Of a stretch of DNA of 12,151 nt, positions 1-7,811 are shown piece by piece. Source of the DNA: Acanthaster planci. Lineage: Eukaryota > Echinodermata > Asteroidea > Valvatida > Acanthasteridae. The first letter of the stretch is position 1, and every line of letters begins with the position of its first letter. The translations under genes and the position numbers were made by a program. The DNA lies in NCBI RefSeq assembly GCF_001949145.1, contig NW_019091594.1:255270-267420 (forward strand), read 5' to 3'. The notes below the pieces were generated by a model that saw only the letters and a program-made list of their open reading frames with translations, did not search any database and was not told where the DNA came from.

Positions 1-589
1 TAGGACATTTAGACACTCGGGTGAATACTCTTGGGAATGTTGCAAGGCCTAATGGCAGGGCTAAAAATCCACAGTTCTTCTGTTGTACATCAATCAAAGG
101 ACTTTGTGGTCCCATGGGTGGATAGAGTTGTGAAGATACACGTCTTTCAGATCCATCGACAAAGCTCAGGCTGGAATTGTCAGGGACTGAGTTGCTGTTC
201 TGTGGTTCCCAATGCAGAACTTTCTGGGACGGATGAACCTATTCAGTGGCCTAAGGCTGATAATAGGTCGCCACTTACCAGGTTTCTTCTTTGGTGTTAA
301 ACAGAATATCAAAATGAAATTTATGTTGCTGTTATTTAGGGGAACAGGGAAGACAGCTCGCTTCTGAAAAAGAGAGTTTATTTCTGCCTCCAATGATTGC
401 CATGTGTTCTTCTTGAAGTGGATTGGAGTTGGACGAAGAATTGGCTCGGACGGAGGGGCACCTATAAAGTCCAAGAGAATATTGCAAATACCTAAATACC
501 CGGTCCAATGTTATGTCCTGCCAGAACCTTGCATAGGATTGTAGGCAACCCCCGCCGGGTTCTGGGAACGGAGGGTACAAATGAAGCAA
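1..589 (-). pseudogene. DIRS-type reverse transcriptase remnant (E1), 3' end outside window
   Basis: This would copy element RNA into DNA. Reading leftward on the minus strand there is first a pre-RT block containing RFWQDITLDRVFRYLQ (near 480-530), as in the 'W..I..D.WVL' block before DIRS RT. A frame change leads into the stretch at 474-166, which contains TPKKKPGKWRPIISLRPLNRFI (two residues short of this in families I know; compare PKKDG.WRP..DLR.LN). An in-frame stop follows at 166-168. Motif A, MDLKDVYLH, is at about 131-156 and keeps its catalytic aspartate. The edge (1-45) matches the post-motif-B block FPRVFTRV in another frame. At least one frameshift and several stops make it non-functional. 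Motif C (YxDD) is beyond the edge. Confidence 0.78.
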
Positions 590-596
590 GGTAGTC

Positions 597-1815
597 CGAG
601 TGAATGGGGGTAGATCAGAGTGTGCATCCCTTCTGTGTTGTTTGTGTGGGCTGAGAAGGGAAGGGCATGTAGAACTTTGGCTGGTGCCCAGTGGGATGAA
701 AGAAGCGAGAAAGGTTTATTTGCTGGTCAGTTTATAGAGACGAGAGGTCATCTCTATAAACTGACCAGCAAATTAATCTTTCCAGTATAAGGGGAGGTTT
801 TGAAGTATATTTTGACTCCCTCGTACAGGATATTCATCGCCACCAGAGCAATAGTTCTATGGGAAAATGTAGTTAGGCAGGATATCTGTGAGAATTGCTC
901 AAAGATGGAGTTGATGTTTTCATCAAAAGCCATGAAAGCAACTGCACGAGGTCTGGAGAAATGGGAGAATTTTCTTCACATGCATTAGAAGGGTATTCCA
1001 AGGAGAGTGACAGGAAAGCAGTACATTGGAGACCGTGGCAAAATGCTCTATCCAATAAGCCCCAGGTTGGACTTGTCTCTGTTGAGGGAGGGGTTCTTGC
1101 CAGAAGACCTAGCTAAATCAGAAGCAATTTTGTCCTTTGCGGATAACTCCAGAATGGACAGAAAGTTGTTGAAGTCATTTCAGCAGAAATGGAAGTAGGC
1201 CCTAGCTCTAGCCAGGTATGGACACCATTCTTTTGCATTGGAGAGGACTTTGAATGTTTCTATGCACGAGTGGTCTATACTTGTAGGTAGCTCTGGAAAA
1301 ACTGGTGATAAAACTTCCAGTCTGGCATCTTGACGCTTGAAGAAAGGGCATGACTTGGAATCCTCTTTGGCTTGTGACGAGACCTGAATCATATCTTCCT
1401 GGAGTAGACAAAGATGAGCCTTTGTAGGCATAAGGCTAGTAGCAGAGTCTATATTTTCATCACGAAAGATTGTGTCTGGACTGGGTCTTGCTGCCTGTCT
1501 TGGGTGGGATCATGTGCCGGGTTCAGATGTGGGTTGACTGTCCACTGGAATATCTGAGCCCGCACTGACAACTGATGCATGTCGGCATTAGACGGAGAAG
1601 GTCATGGAGGGTAGATGCAGATACAGCTTGGCAGGTAGAGGGTCAGGATCTGGAAATATAGCAGGGGGCTGTAGGCTTCGGATCCAGGTGGCTGAGCAGT
1701 GAAGAGCCCACGGCAAACTTGTATGATGAGGGAGGTCAAGAAACTTAGCTTACCCTAATAAGGTCTTTAGGATGTGTTGTCATCTGTCCTTGTTGCAGGA
1801 ATCCGCACTTCCGAC
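597..1815 (-). pseudogene. DIRS gag-like region (E1), degenerate
   Basis: Lies directly upstream (minus strand) of the E1 RT, the place of the gag-like first ORF in DIRS elements, which packages element RNA. Visible pieces: YCRKCG at about 1785-1800, a C-x2-C pair followed by a histidine, like half of a zinc-binding knuckle; an 83-codon open stretch at 1431-1180; a 60-codon stretch at 1055-873 ending near a helix-like LVQLLSWLLMKT; and RTIALVAMNILYEG at about 805-850, resembling the helical gag core. All are in different frames or separated by stops. Identification depends mainly on position and order; the individual similarities are weak. The region contains the 718-773 palindrome. Confidence 0.5.
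718..773. repeat. Near-perfect hairpin palindrome, 23-bp arms
   Basis: Arm 718-740 (begins atttgctggtcag) is the exact reverse complement of 751-773 (ends ctgaccagcaaat). Pairing continues inward past one mismatch (c741/a750) with two more pairs, leaving a 4-nt loop gagg. The whole 56-nt unit lies in decayed gag sequence of E1, so it is younger than, or better preserved than, its surroundings. It could come from template switching during replication, from a small foldback insertion, or from an assembly or read artefact. Confidence 0.93.
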
Positions 1816-2350
1816 AATATGTTGCATGATGTTAACAGGAGGTATGCCCAGTGTCCTGCTCCGGAGGAGAGGGCGACAGAAGACTGAGAACCTCATTCTG
1901 TGTAAGACTGAGGCTCTGCTCGCACCACGGGCCTGATCTGCCGCTTCAGTCAGATATGTACTTGACTGATGAGTCAGGGATGTCCCAGGCAGGGGAATCC
2001 CTGCTTGCGGCTAAGGCCTGCATCCTCGCCAGAGCTTCCTAGAACCTAGTGTGACCTCTCAAGCTGTAGGCCTTGTCCTCATCCGACAGCTTTAAAACGG
2101 AATGAAATGCCCACTCATATGGCTAGGCTTTATCCATGAATGGCTGCATACATAATGGAACAACTGCTCTAGCAGCTGGGTTGTCATGCCTGAGAAAACT
2201 ACTAAAAATACAATCTGCCCTCAAAAGCAGCTAGGGTTTAGTGGATTAAATGAGCCACTAACGTGTGAACCGCCCACTCATGCGGCACGGCCTATAGGGA
2301 CCGCAGGGCTTACCACTACTCCTAACACTAATGGTAAACACCTGCAGAAT
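1816..2350. other. Spacer upstream of E1 gag, no recognised gene
   Basis: No open frame with recognisable similarity on either strand. It probably includes the 5' untranslated part of the E1 DIRS element (minus strand), but no terminal repeat could be placed. It holds a diverged 30-bp direct repeat (2103-2132 and 2266-2295) and a short perfect hairpin, ttagtgg/ccactaa (2238-2261). Confidence 0.5.
2103..2295. repeat. Diverged direct repeat, two 30-bp copies 163 bp apart
   Basis: Copy 1 (2103-2132) and copy 2 (2266-2295) share the frame tgaa--gcccactcat--ggc--ggc, with about three quarters of positions identical. They may be subrepeats of the 5' region of the E1 element. Function unknown. Confidence 0.6.
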
Positions 2351-2355
2351 GTCAG

Positions 2356-2415
2356 ATAAAAAAAATAAAAAAAAAATAAAAAATAAAAAAAAAAATAAAA
2401 AAAAATAAAAAAAAA
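2356..2415 (+). repeat. A-rich (A)nT low-complexity tract
   Basis: About 60 nt made of runs of 5-11 A separated by single T. It could be the 3' tail of a LINE/SINE-type insertion arriving on the plus strand or a simple repeat. No SINE promoter boxes or LINE coding sequence were seen to its left, so the parent is not identified. Confidence 0.9.
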
Positions 2416-2626
2416 TGCACACACAGAAAAAGAGGAGCAAAGATACCAAAAAGAAGGGAAATAACAATCTTACCAACAAGATTAAATCCACACAAGGGAA
2501 AAATGACTGGATGAAAACACGAATGTGCCTAGGAAGACACATCTATCGCATTACAGCACTGAGAAAAGGACAAACATGGCGGCGTGACTGTAGTGCATAG
2601 TGGGAGGTCAAAGGGCACCAAGGATG
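2416..2626. other. Spacer, no recognised gene
   Basis: Nothing with coding support on either strand. It contains a stretch near 2575-2612 with the words catggcgg and tgcatagtgggagg, which resembles the start regions of many vertebrate retroelements, and loosely resembles 10700-10715 at the 5' end of E2. It is too weak to call a promoter. Confidence 0.3.
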
Positions 2627-2778
2627 ATCAAGTCTTTTCAGCGAATAACTTTAGGCGCATGAGAAATTTGCAAATGTAGTGACTGTTTGAATGGGTAGAG
2701 AGCCGTAAACAATCAAGTTTTCAGCGAATAGGAAAAGGTGTGAAAGGAAATTTGTTAAAGTAGCAACTGTTGGGTAGG
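2627..2778. repeat. Two-copy tandem repeat, period 85 bp
   Basis: Copy 1 2627-2699 and copy 2 2712-2778 share atcaagt, tttcagcgaata, gaaattt-g, gtag, actgtt and gggtag in the same order with small gaps. The duplication lies at the point where Penelope-like protein similarity stops (about 2785), so it either replaces the rest of that element or marks the junction. Confidence 0.8.
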
Positions 2779-2779
2779 A

Positions 2780-4175
2780 TGAGTGCAGTAGACTTTTGAG
2801 GTTTTAAGTGTGGCTAGTTCTTGTTTGGATATGTTTCTATAATGATGTTTTAGCCTGATGTGGGCGATTTCAAATTTAGTGGCTTCCAAATATTCTTCCA
2901 GTGTTGTACTAGGAGTTACTTTGGATGTCAGGTGGAAGGTGATTTGGAGTGTTTGTTGTGCAGAGGGAATGCTGTTATTAGTTTTTGATCGACGGTGTGT
3001 ATGTTGTTCAGAAGTGTTATATAGTTTGGTTCAACAGGAGTAGGGATGAAGTTGAGGCCTTTTCCTAAAAGCGATTTTTGGCTTACATTAGTTTTGCTTT
3101 GGAAAGGTTAGTTAAAGTGTTCTGCTAATAGATGCACTTGGTTGGATTTGGTTTTCTTGGTTTGGCTCTGCATAAACCATAGAAACGGTTTGATTTTTGC
3201 TGGCTGTATGTTCTCTCAATTTAATTATTGGATTTTCTTGCTTTCTTGCCATTTTTCTTTTAGGGAGGTAGATAGGAATATGAAGGGCTTAGATATCTCT
3301 TTTGGAAAATACAGTGGTCTTGAAAAAGACTGTTTGCTTTTATAAAAGAGAATAAATATGGGTACTTTCTCTTCACACCTCTAGACGGTTGTCTTGGTTT
3401 TGTGAAGAAGCCAAACAGTTGTTTGGCCGTGGTGTGATCTTGGCCTTGGAATTGTTCAGCAAGCACTTGAAGGACTTATCGCATTGTTCTTGTGAGCTGT
3501 TCCTCTGTGGCAGTTAGCAGGTGTTGGTATTTTTCCAGAATGATTCTGGTGAACAGCAGGGAGGATTTGTTTTGTAGCTACTTAATACAGCTGTCTTGGA
3601 AGGATTTCTAAAATTTCAGAGAGTGGTACAATTGTGGTGGTTGGAAACTGGTTTCTAGATATGATGGAGGTGTAGAAGTCTCAATGGCCTTGGAGAGGTA
3701 TCTTGTTTGGCAGGTAATGTGGTTCCTGACAGATATCAATTTGTTGCCCTTTTCTGCCTGGGCTTTAACCTGCTGGAATTGTGAGTCCACTAGGCGGTGG
3801 GAGACTGTTTTCATGCTGGTAGAAGTGTATGGCCAAGGGGTGTCTAGTTTCAGTTACAGACGTAGTGACTCATCATGGCTGGAGGTATTTCTAGGTGAGT
3901 GTCGTCCACATGTGATTCCTTATAACTCAGAGTTGGCAGGAGGTGGTGGAGGCTGATGGTTGATCTTGCTCTTATATTTGCCTGAAGACTTGCTGAGTTT
4001 TGACATTTTGCATGAATGGTTGTGTGTATAGGCTTGTTCAAGGGTTTTTATATGTTGATGCAGTTTGCATTTGCGGGAGAGTGTGCCATCTCTGAACGGT
4101 GTATTTTGGTTGGTCAGTGTGAAAAGGTCATGGAAATTGGTCCCCCCTTTTTCTATTGTTAACCTTTGCCCCATC
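2780..4175 (-). pseudogene. Penelope-like element (Neptune-type), N-terminal part, degenerate and lacking RT core and nuclease
   Basis: PLEs encode one protein with an N-terminal region, RT, and usually a C-terminal GIY-YIG nuclease. Here the minus strand reads through several open blocks: 4174-3920 (MSKLSKSSGKYKSKIN start with a proline run), 3814-3608, and 3466-3260. The diagnostic block follows at about 3076-3030, SLLGKGLNFIPTPVEPN, matching the 'LL.KGL.FIPTP' signature upstream of vertebrate PLE RT. Next is TLEEYLEATKFEIAHIRL (about 2905-2850) and NISKQELATLKTSK (about 2830-2790), which fit the segment just before the RT. The next expected motif, around 'KPADKGG', is absent and similarity ends. 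There are many stops and at least one frameshift just before the signature. Loss of the 3' half is unusual, because insertion truncation normally removes 5' sequence. Identification by motif memory only. Confidence 0.68.
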
Positions 4176-5530
4176 CCCTCCTATAATTAGTCCAGAATTG
4201 TTCCACCCCTGTAAGATAATTGACTTGGCTGAGAGTTGCCACATCAGCCAGAGACAGGAAGTTGGCTTCATTGTTCTCCAAGCAATGACCAGGCCCAGAT
4301 CTACATTAAAGTTATGCCTGTTTGCCTGTATCCTTGACTGATAACTTTCCATTATTTGTTACAGGGTCATCAATTTAATTTAACATCTGTATGCGCCAAC
4401 CCTGGTAATTACAAGGGGGTATAGTAAGTGTGTTATCCAATGAGCATGTGGGTGCAGTGGTACAGAAAATTCTAAGGTGTTTGTAGGATTTGGTAGATTT
4501 TTGGCCACTGGTGTGTTTCTTTTTCAATGAAAATGTTGCATTTTCTTCAAGTATTTTTTGCGGGAAGTGGCTGTGAGGAGGATTTTTTTTTAATGTACGT
4601 AATTATTTCACCAAAATTATTGAGTAATTGTATACGACATGTGGCGTTTTTCATTTTAATTGTTATTGGTGAGTATTCCCAGCCTCCGAATTTTGCCGTG
4701 TTTTTATTATAGGTTTTTTGGGTTGATTTGAGTGGCCAGTTTGTGAATTACATGAGTGCATTGGTATAGTAAAGTATGTTTCCAAGGGTGTAAGATGAGG
4801 TAGTGTCTTGGTTTACCTTCCTTGTGCATTAAACAAGGGAAATACTGTTTTCTGAATGTAGAAATACAGGTAAAGGTTTTCAGGGTGGTAGATTATGATG
4901 TGGATTAGGATGTCTTTTGTGTGGCTGAGACTAGTCATGCAAGTCAGCGGTTGTACTGGAAGTACTGTATACAGATAGAGTAACCTGAAGATACTACACT
5001 TACTAATCAGGACGTTATTCTTGGGCAGCCTAAATAGACCATTGTCCCACAATACCCCCAAAGGGGCAAGGAGTATGACATAGAAGTGTTAAAAGATGAT
5101 GGTGCTATCTTATTCAATGATACCCTCTGCATAGTCTAGTCTGTTGACTTGCAAGGCTTACTGATTGAAGCATAAATAGTTTGTATGTTATAAGAAGGCA
5201 TGATTTGTTGGTGTGACCGGGGGTGCAAGCACAGGATTATTTTTGAATCTTCCTGTCAGCAAGAGCATGCTTAGTATGCAGTTCTAGAGATATATTTTTA
5301 AAAGGCAGCCTTAATGTGACACTATTATGATATCATGCTTAGAAAACAATCAATGGATGTTCATTCTGAAGAGCTGAAAGTAGAGTGAAGATCAACATGT
5401 ACAAAGGTTTGTTGAAAAAAAGTGGAAACAGTCGAGAAAAATGGCTGTTTCCCCAATATACTCAAAGATAATTAGCACAACGTGCTGTGACAGATCCATC
5501 AGATGTGTGGTAAGGTTAATATAGTGCATC
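4176..5530. other. Long spacer, no recognised gene
   Basis: About 1.35 kb without recognised coding sequence. The left end may contain the 5' untranslated or pseudo-LTR part of the Penelope-like element (minus strand), but no repeated LTR copy was found. The longest open stretch (5061-4813, minus, 82 codons) has no recognisable motifs and an AT-rich, random-looking composition. A small hairpin, ggaaacag/ctgtttcc, lies at 5424-5452. Confidence 0.5.
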
Positions 5531-5680
5531 AAAAGGAGTAAGTTTAGTAACAACCATTTGATACCCACTAGTCAAATTTCCCTGGTAAGCAGCTCACATC
5601 ATATATCTTGTGTAGTGAGTACTGGGCAAAACTGACCAGCTTTTGACAAATGGTTGTCACTTTAACTTACCCTAGGATGT
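5531..5680. repeat. Foldback (MITE-like) palindromic element
   Basis: Left arm 5538-5597 and right arm 5615-5670 are imperfect reverse complements. The best block pairs 5539-5560 (taagtttagtaacaaccatt...) with 5647-5669, about 20 of 22 positions. Inward, spaced blocks gtca, ttt, cc, gta and cac also pair, so the arms almost meet at an AT-rich centre near 5600-5612. There is no ORF. Such non-coding foldbacks are typical of small non-autonomous DNA transposons; no target-site duplication was recognised. Confidence 0.65.
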
Positions 5681-5944
5681 AAGACTACATGTGCATCATC
5701 AATCAAGAAAGAAACACTTTATAACACTTTTAAAGCAAAGACAATTTGTTGCATTGAACTTCTGAAATTCAATCAGTAAACTTTTTTCCTTTAAAATAAT
5801 ACACGTGTCTTGGTAACACCAACGTAGAGAATACATGCATATACTTTCCTTTTTTTCTCAATACATATTTTTTTTACCTATTAACAATTTTGTACTGTCA
5901 TGCTTTTGAAATTTAGTTCTGACACGATACAGTTCAATTTCCCC
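5681..5944. other. AT-rich spacer left of E2
   Basis: No open frame or repeat supported. It contains T-rich runs near 5850-5875 and adjoins the left terminal repeat of E2. Confidence 0.5.
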
Positions 5945-5947
5945 CCT

Positions 5948-5992
5948 CACTACCTATGCAGCCACTACCTATGCATATTTTCCTAGAGTGCA
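5948..5992. repeat. Left inverted terminal repeat of E2
   Basis: The stretch gccactacctatgcatattt (5961-5980) and following bases to 5992 are reverse complementary to 10744-10777, with about 27 of 33 positions matching. It begins with two copies of the 13-mer cactacctatgca (5948-5960 and 5963-5975), a 15-bp period. In DIRS elements the terminal repeats act in circle formation and recombination. Confidence 0.72.
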
Positions 5993-6151
5993 CGATGCCT
6001 GCCATCTTATCTTCTCCTTTTCTCAAGAGCTTTAGCAGCAGTTCTTCCTGTAGGAAGAGGGAGCATTGCTCTACAGGTAAGTATTTTCTAGTAGACCCTT
6101 CCCACACATCTTGGGGAGGGGAGTCTACAGCACTCATCTTACCCCTAGAAC

Positions 6152-6164
6152 CACTACCTATGCA
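6152..6164. repeat. Third copy of 13-mer cactacctatgca
   Basis: An exact copy of the 13-mer found twice in the left terminal repeat of E2 (5948-5960 and 5963-5975), about 190 bp further inside the element. In DIRS elements an internal region complementary to the termini helps align the ends during circle formation; this copy could be part of such a region. Confidence 0.85.
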
Positions 6165-6179
6165 GATAGATTAGCTCTG

Positions 6180-6420
6180 GAAAACAGGAGGTGGGTGGGA
6201 GATGCTACTGTATGTTGTAGGATAAAGTTGAGCAAAGGTTAATAGATATACTGGTCTTAATGAATATGCCTCAATGACCAGGAGTAAGGTAATGTAGGTA
6301 AGCTAATGTAGAAGAGATGAACATGGGCTTACCAGTACCATAACTCCGCTTTCTGTCTAGTGAAGATGCTGAAGGGTGGTATGTGAGACTCGGTGAGCTA
6401 AATCTCTTGTCGTCAGCAAT
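6180..6420. other. Non-coding 3' region of E2
   Basis: Between the third 13-mer and the end of the recombinase similarity. No coding support. The pyrimidine-rich minus-strand words around 6187-6215 (ctcccacccacctcctgttt) resemble the 3' untranslated region of vertebrate DIRS elements as I remember them. Confidence 0.35.
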
Positions 6421-6424
6421 GCTG

Positions 6425-6820
6425 TTCTTCTGGAAGGGCCGTCAAATTGAAGGATATGAATGTAGTGGAGAACAACATGCTACCAATGTCAGTTCATGGA
6501 AATCCCTTAAAAAAGGCCCATGAGGTTGCTACTGCTCTGACAACTCTGTTCTGATAAAGTCAGAGAATTCTGACTGGATGGCTGTCATGATCAAGCCTGC
6601 AATTGTGTCTCAGGAAGACAAATTATGAGGGGGACTGATGTGATGAAGAGACCTGTCACATCTCCCCTGATTAGTACCATCATGTTTAAGTATCATTTCA
6701 GAGTTGGAACAGGGTACCATTTATTTTCTGGAGCAGTTGAGCGCGACTGAATGTCTGGAACGAAGATATCAAGAGGAGTGAAGGAGTCTGATTTTATACT
6801 TTGTGAGGAACAAGGTGGGA
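6425..6820 (-). pseudogene. DIRS tyrosine recombinase, C-terminal catalytic part (E2)
   Basis: YR cuts and joins element circles at the target, using catalytic R, H-x-x-R and Y. Minus-strand reading shows LDIFVPDIQS and WYPVPTLK (about 6705-6780), then LIRGDVTGLFI (about 6640-6680), the block between the first catalytic arginine and the H-x-x-R box, and finally RAVATSWAFFKGF (about 6500-6540), the conserved sequence of box II after its arginine. The box-II histidine is not seen: the residues before the arginine read NRVV where HST is usual. Stops lie after WYPVPTLK, before LYQNRVV, and after KGF. The N-terminal half is at 7812-8155, separated by an inserted segment. Inactive. Confidence 0.72.
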
Positions 6821-6876
6821 GGAACCAACCTTTGCGGTCATCCATTTTTGTCATCATTTTCATGAGAGTACAAAGC
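6821..6876. repeat. Inverted repeat arm, left
   Basis: Pairs with 7728-7787 in inverted orientation. The core tcatccatttttgtcatcattttcat differs from its partner at only a few positions (shown here in parts: tcatccatttttg is exact). Weaker similarity may extend inward about 100 bp (shared words around aaaaatga-gatt). Confidence 0.85.
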
Positions 6877-7727
6877 ATACGCTGCTGGGGAAGGGGTGAA
6901 ATGGTTGCATACGCTTTTAGAAACATGTTAAAAATGACGATTATCATAGACCGTCCAACTACTGCATGTGTGAAGAGAGTGCGAAGGACTCTGATGCATC
7001 ATTCATACAAGTTCGGGCAACAGCTATTTCTTAACCACTCAATGATTTTGCCTGGTGTCATATATAAATAGTACATACACAAGTACCAGGCAAAATTCAA
7101 AAGTTGAAGTTACAGCCACATGTGAAAAGTCTTTGAGCACCCCCTAAAGCTCCGCTATGCTTTACTCTGATTTGGTACCCAGACACAAGTGTATTTTACA
7201 GTTTATTTATGTATGCATTTTCCAGATGCCCTTCTCCAGAGAGATGCCCTGCTATATGCACAGCGTGCATTAATACACACAAGTTTGTACATTTTATGTA
7301 TATGTATGTAATGATGCAAGAAATCATTGTAATTGTATAATTTTGATCACTTTTTATAAGATTTTGTGAAGAGGAAAGCAAATCAAATTAAAGGCACATT
7401 TTCTGACTGCTATTCTTGGCCACTCAAAATGGCCACTTATATTTCAAGAAAAAAGTGCCTATCCATCGGGCAATTTGTCCTCATATTTTTATTTGCCCGA
7501 ACAGAAAGAGGAAATTTGTCCGGGCAATCGGAAAACCGTGAATGTCAAGGCCTGTCCATGGACAATGTTTTTCCTCCTGCCATTATTCTCTTGCTGTGTA
7601 CTGCACTTTAACAGCCGTACGTTGTGAATTAGAATGGGTCCTTAGGCACAAAAGAAAAATCATCATTTTTTGTTCATTCATTTTGTACTCTTTTAGAGGG
7701 GGAGGGGGGGCCAGGAAAAAGAGTACA
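6877..7727. other. Interior of inserted segment, no recognised gene
   Basis: The open stretches on both strands show no recognisable domain. The segment is AT-rich and has a small palindrome, tcgggcaa (7466-7473) with ttgcccga (7493-7500), plus further copies of cgggcaa at 7014-7020 and 7520-7526. A purine run (about 7697-7711) adjoins the right arm. Confidence 0.5.
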
Positions 7728-7787
7728 CTTTGTATGCTTGTGAAAATGACGGCAAAAATGGATGACTCCTTACTTGGTGTGGTTCCC
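7728..7787. repeat. Inverted repeat arm, right
   Basis: Partner of 6821-6876. Reading plus, ctttgtatgcttgtgaaaat and caaaaatggatgac align with the reverse complement of the left arm. Similarity ends near ggttccc (7781-7787), close to where recombinase coding similarity resumes on the minus strand. Confidence 0.85.
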
Positions 7788-7811
7788 AATTCATATTGCC
7801 GGGATATTCGA

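Larger units (their letters stand above)
1..1815 (-). mobile_element. DIRS-like tyrosine-recombinase retrotransposon, copy E1, 5' part (runs off left edge)
   Basis: Minus-strand translation gives, in order, a cysteine-containing gag-like start (about 1740-1810), gag-like sequence down to about 600, a linker, and then DIRS-type reverse transcriptase to the window edge. The order gag then RT on one strand is that of DIRS elements. RNase H and the recombinase would lie beyond position 1. The reading frame is broken many times, so this is a decayed copy. The outer 5' boundary is not resolved; nothing like the terminal repeat of the second copy (E2) was found upstream. Class assignment rests on RT motifs recognised by eye; a Ngaro-type relative is not excluded. 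Confidence 0.72.
6821..7787. mobile_element. Inverted-repeat-bounded insertion splitting the E2 recombinase, likely non-autonomous DNA transposon
   Basis: Segment 6821-6876 and segment 7728-7787 are inverted copies sharing tcatccatttttg, tcattttc and tacaaag at equal spacing. DIRS recombinase similarity stops near 7800 on one side and resumes near 6820 on the other. Normally the two YR blocks are separated by only a few tens of residues, so about 0.95 kb is extra. The interior has no recognised gene, which suggests a non-autonomous element with long terminal inverted repeats. Exact ends and target-site duplication were not resolved; a local inverted duplication is the main alternative. Confidence 0.55.

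Noticed and set aside
1962-2000. ctgatgagtc, the core of a hammerhead ribozyme, in a retroelement context
   Set aside because: No matching gaaac segment or closing helices were found after it; the decamer alone is not enough.
2258-2542. 94-codon minus-strand ORF with long Phe/Leu runs, resembling a membrane protein
   Set aside because: The hydrophobic run is simply the translated complement of the A-rich tract at 2356-2415.
4813-5061. 82-codon minus-strand ORF
   Set aside because: No motif, no exon signals considered convincing, composition like spacer.
5424-5452. 8-bp-stem hairpin ggaaacag/ctgtttcc
   Set aside because: Stems of this size are expected by chance in 12 kb, and no terminator or RNA gene context is present.
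6751-7071. 106-codon plus-strand ORF starting near the left inverted arm
   Set aside because: It starts in sequence that matches the recombinase on the other strand and crosses the inverted repeat; no recognisable domain.
7466-7500. Possible CRISPR-like or other regularly spaced repeats
   Set aside because: Only two inverted words, irregular spacing, and a eukaryotic context; no array exists in this window.
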